From: Proteromonas lacertae
Lineage: Eukaryota > Sar > Bigyra > Opalinata > Proteromonadidae
DNA: 64,000 nt
Direction of reading: 5' to 3'
Assembly (NCBI GenBank): GCA_002245135.1
Contig: NGBS01000871.1
Location: forward strand, 124,001-188,000
Shown here: positions 61,556 through 64,000 of the stretch, piece by piece
Layout of the letters: each line of letters begins with the position of its first letter
Numbering within the stretch: position 1 is the stretch's first letter
Position numbers and translations under genes: made by a program
Notes under the pieces: generated by a model
What the model saw: the letters and a program-made list of their open reading frames with translations, nothing else
What the model was told of the DNA's origin: nothing
The model's database searches: none

Positions 61556-62173
61556 TGTTGTGCGCCGTTGAGCTAAATGCGCCGTTGAGCGTTAAGAAGA
61601 CTTTTTTCAATTCTAAAATAATAGTGTGTGGTTTGATGGCGAGTTATATGCAAATATAATCTTACTTTGTCATATAAGCTACATCTGTGGTATATATTTT
61701 TTTAAACTTAATCCCAACATATTGAAAACAATTATAATTTTAATTTTAATTTTTTTGCTTCAATCACTACTAGAGCTAAAAATACATTAGTTTAAGCAAT
61801 TAAATCACACATATTTAGATGTTAAGACACTTAAAAACGAAAAAATAAAAAATCTATTCAAGCCTCATTCAAGCCTGTTTTTTCAAAATAAATTTTACTC
61901 AGGTAAATGCAATAAGTAGATATTCCTTTTCTATTTAAAACCTTTATCCCGATGTCTACTATTGTTATAAGCTTTTAAAATAATATAAAAATAAAAAGTG
62001 TTTCCAGTACAGGAACCTAAGCATGACTATACGATATTAGGCCAACGTAACTATTTTGGAAAACAAAGTATTGATTAGTAATATTGAAGGGCCAGAGGTT
62101 ACGTTTATGATATTAGAATTGAAAAAAGTCTTCTTAACGCTCAACGGCGCATTTAGCTCAACGGCGCACAACA
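61556..62173. mobile_element. MITE-like element with perfect 60-bp terminal inverted repeats
   Basis: The ends 61556-61615 and 62114-62173 are exact reverse complements over 60 bp. Each end contains two copies of the 13-mer TGCGCCGTTGAGC spaced 17 bp apart. The ends are far richer in GC than their surroundings. The 498-bp interior has no open frame of note, so the element is non-autonomous. Both outer edges abut TA-rich sequence (ATATAT), consistent with a TA or longer TA-type target duplication, but the exact duplication cannot be read in that context. The superfamily is not assigned. Confidence 0.85.
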
Positions 62174-62621
62174 TATATATATATATATATTCATAATTAT
62201 TTTACATAAATTATTTATAAACATTATGTTACATAAATTATTTTAAAAAAAGACTTAAAAGGCAGGCTTGAGTGATGCTTGAATCTTTTTTTTTCTTTTT
62301 TTTTAATATTATAACATCAAAATCAGTTTATTCTATTTATATTAGATAATGTATTCTAGACTATAGTAGTAACTGAAACATAAACTTAGAAAATATTAAA
62401 AATTTATCGCAGATGTTATGTTATAGGACAAACTCACTATATATATATTTGTAAATACCTCCTTATAACTAAGGAAAAATTATATTTTTAAATTCCTTTC
62501 GTTTGAAATAAACATTTTCTATATTTTAAAAATAATAATTCGTTTCATATAATATGAAACGTATATATTTTAAACAGTTATTTTTTTCTTTTTTAATTTT
62601 CTCATAATATAATCAATAATA
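62174..62621. other. AT-rich spacer right of the MITE
   Basis: It holds a TA microsatellite (62174-62190) and, near 62262-62290, an imperfect inverted match to the CATTCAAGCCTG segment inside the MITE. No gene is visible. It includes the 5' region of the gene starting at 62622. Confidence 0.4.
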
Positions 62622-64000
62622 ATGTCAGATAATGACGAATATGAAGATGGTAAAAGTACAAAAGATGATAGAAATGTAATATCAGTTCGTTCAGATGATG
62701 TTAAGAAAAATAGAGAAATGGTAGGTATGTTGGAGTTATACCCTCCTGTTGCTAAAGCAATACCAGAACCAGAACCACCCAAACAAGTTTTCAGAGTATA
62801 AATTGATTTTTTATGAAAATTAGCTGACAAGAAAGATAATAGATCCATGTGCAGAACCTGTCAAACCAATATGGCTTCCTAATTTAAATGATCGTAATTC
62901 CAGCTCAAATATAATGGCAGGAAAGAGATTTCGTCATACACCTTATTGGTTTAGAATGCACAAGAAATATAAAATTCAAGACAGTTTAATCCCAGCATTA
63001 GAAGTAACTCCAGAAATTATAAGCCCCAGAGGTAAAACTCAAAAACCACATCAACCAGATTATAAATGGTTAAATGCAGATCAAAAAGAAAAAAGTATAT
63101 AAAAATGATGTAACATTATTATTTACAATAGAATATCGAAATTATTTATCAGCAAGAGAGAATCAAAAAAGAAAATATCCTCAATTGAAATGGTTGAATA
63201 TCTCACCAAGATATAAAGAGGATCTACTACCAAGAGAGTTAAGTAAAAGTCCAATATCACGTCATACATATTGTCCAGATGAAACAAATGTATATTTATA
63301 GAAATATATTTTTATTTTTTTCAATTAAATAGGTTTCTCCTCCAAAATATTGTCGATATGTTCCAACTGGAGATTTTTATTATGACACTGAGCAGAGAGT
63401 AAGAAAGTATTTATATTCATATACATTATGTTATTATTTAGATTACCATTTTTACTATCAGAAGATGAAAGAAATTCACCTATTCAACCACCTTCACCAT
63501 TAGGAGATGAAATAAATAATATAAAGAAAGAAGGAAGGCAATATTACCCAATAAATAGAAGATTTCAATTACAACAACAGCAGTTAAAACAACAGCAGTA
63601 CAATGATAATGCTGATGATGAATATAGTGGTTCAGACAATGATGAAAATAATGAATATAAAGAGAAAGGAAATCTACAAATGTCTCCTTCACAGATGATT
63701 AAATATTTGCCAAAATCAAAAGATTATTATCTCAAAGATTATGAAGCAGATTTAAGAAAACAAAAACTGAAAGAAAAAATTGAAAGAGAAAGAAAATTGA
63801 GAGAAGAGAAAGAACAAAGACATAAAAATAATTATGAAGATAAAAATCGAAATGAAAATGATAATGAAAATTATGATTCAACAAGTTCAAAGAGTTTAAT
63901 ATCTGAAAATGAGATAGAAGATAAAGAAAGTATAAATGAAACAGTAATCACAAATGAAGAACCAAATAGTAGAAAAGTTGCAAATAATCAATATAACAGT
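62622..64000 (+). CDS. Unknown protein with KWLN motifs and charged C-terminal region (partial)
   Basis: Five exons are visible (introns of 28, 37, 43 and 35 nt) and the frame runs off the right edge, giving more than 400 residues. The N-terminus is acidic. A middle region has HTPYWFRMHKKYKIQDSL and two similar pieces, QPDYKWLNADQ and YPQLKWLNISPRYK, separated by about 45 residues, then CRYVPTGDFYYD. The remainder is Gln-rich and then a charged Glu/Lys/Arg/Asn coiled coil. No signal peptide or membrane span is present. I do not recognise a family. The repeated Pro/Trp/Tyr segments recall microtubule-lumen proteins of flagella, but this is only a guess. Confidence 0.6.

Overview
This window is nuclear DNA of an AT-rich unicellular eukaryote. 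Most genes contain very small spliceosomal introns: almost all are 25-57 nt with a strong mode near 30 nt, they start GTAT and end in TAG, and removing them restores reading frames with recognisable homology. The code is standard, with TAA, TAG and TGA all used as real stops. The organism has COPII and SNARE trafficking (Sec24, VAMP7), cytosolic Fe-S assembly (CIAO1), a mitochondrial-type rRNA methyltransferase (METTL15/RsmH with a basic N-terminal extension) and probably a flagellum (a DRC12-like protein). Lineage is inference only: the ~30-nt introns and the tenascin-like EGF secreted proteins recall stramenopiles, perhaps relatives of Blastocystis. No marker here settles it.

Layout. 0-11.3 kb: a partial gene, Sec24 (-), VAMP7 (+), one arm of a large inverted duplication carrying a membrane-protein gene (copy A), an ABITRAM-like gene (-), and a MARK/AMPK-like kinase (+). 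11.5-19 kb: a small charged helical protein, an ALG5-like glycosyltransferase, an EF-hand protein, a low-complexity protein, a TMEM198-like membrane protein and an unknown gene. 19.1-25.5 kb: METTL15 and CCDC43 head to head, a metallo-beta-lactamase hydrolase, a kinase with a signal peptide, and an unknown helical protein. 25.8-41 kb: one giant secreted adhesin-like gene (about 5,000 residues) with ~1.9-kb tandem repeats, many putative-Ig repeats, GLUG-like repeats and EGF modules. 41-44.3 kb: the other arm of the inverted duplication (membrane-protein copy B) and complete CIAO1. 44.4-60.9 kb: IleRS, a hAT-transposase-derived gene, an MFS transporter, IGBP1/TAP42, a DRC12-like gene, C9orf85, a pseudokinase, a Sec14-like protein, an N-myristoylated CaMK-like kinase and a second EGF-rich secreted protein. 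61-62.6 kb: tRNA-Gln, an RNase H remnant and a MITE with perfect 60-bp inverted ends. 62.6 kb to the end: an unknown gene that runs off the window.

Genes are packed tightly (25-200 bp between many neighbours, often in divergent or convergent pairs) and there is no sign of operons. Several single-copy housekeeping genes contain exactly one extra base. Residual consensus errors are the simplest explanation, but the strong +1 bias is recorded as a finding. The two most distinctive structures are the 2.3-kb inverted duplication with arms 34 kb apart and the repeat-rich giant secreted gene lying between the arms.
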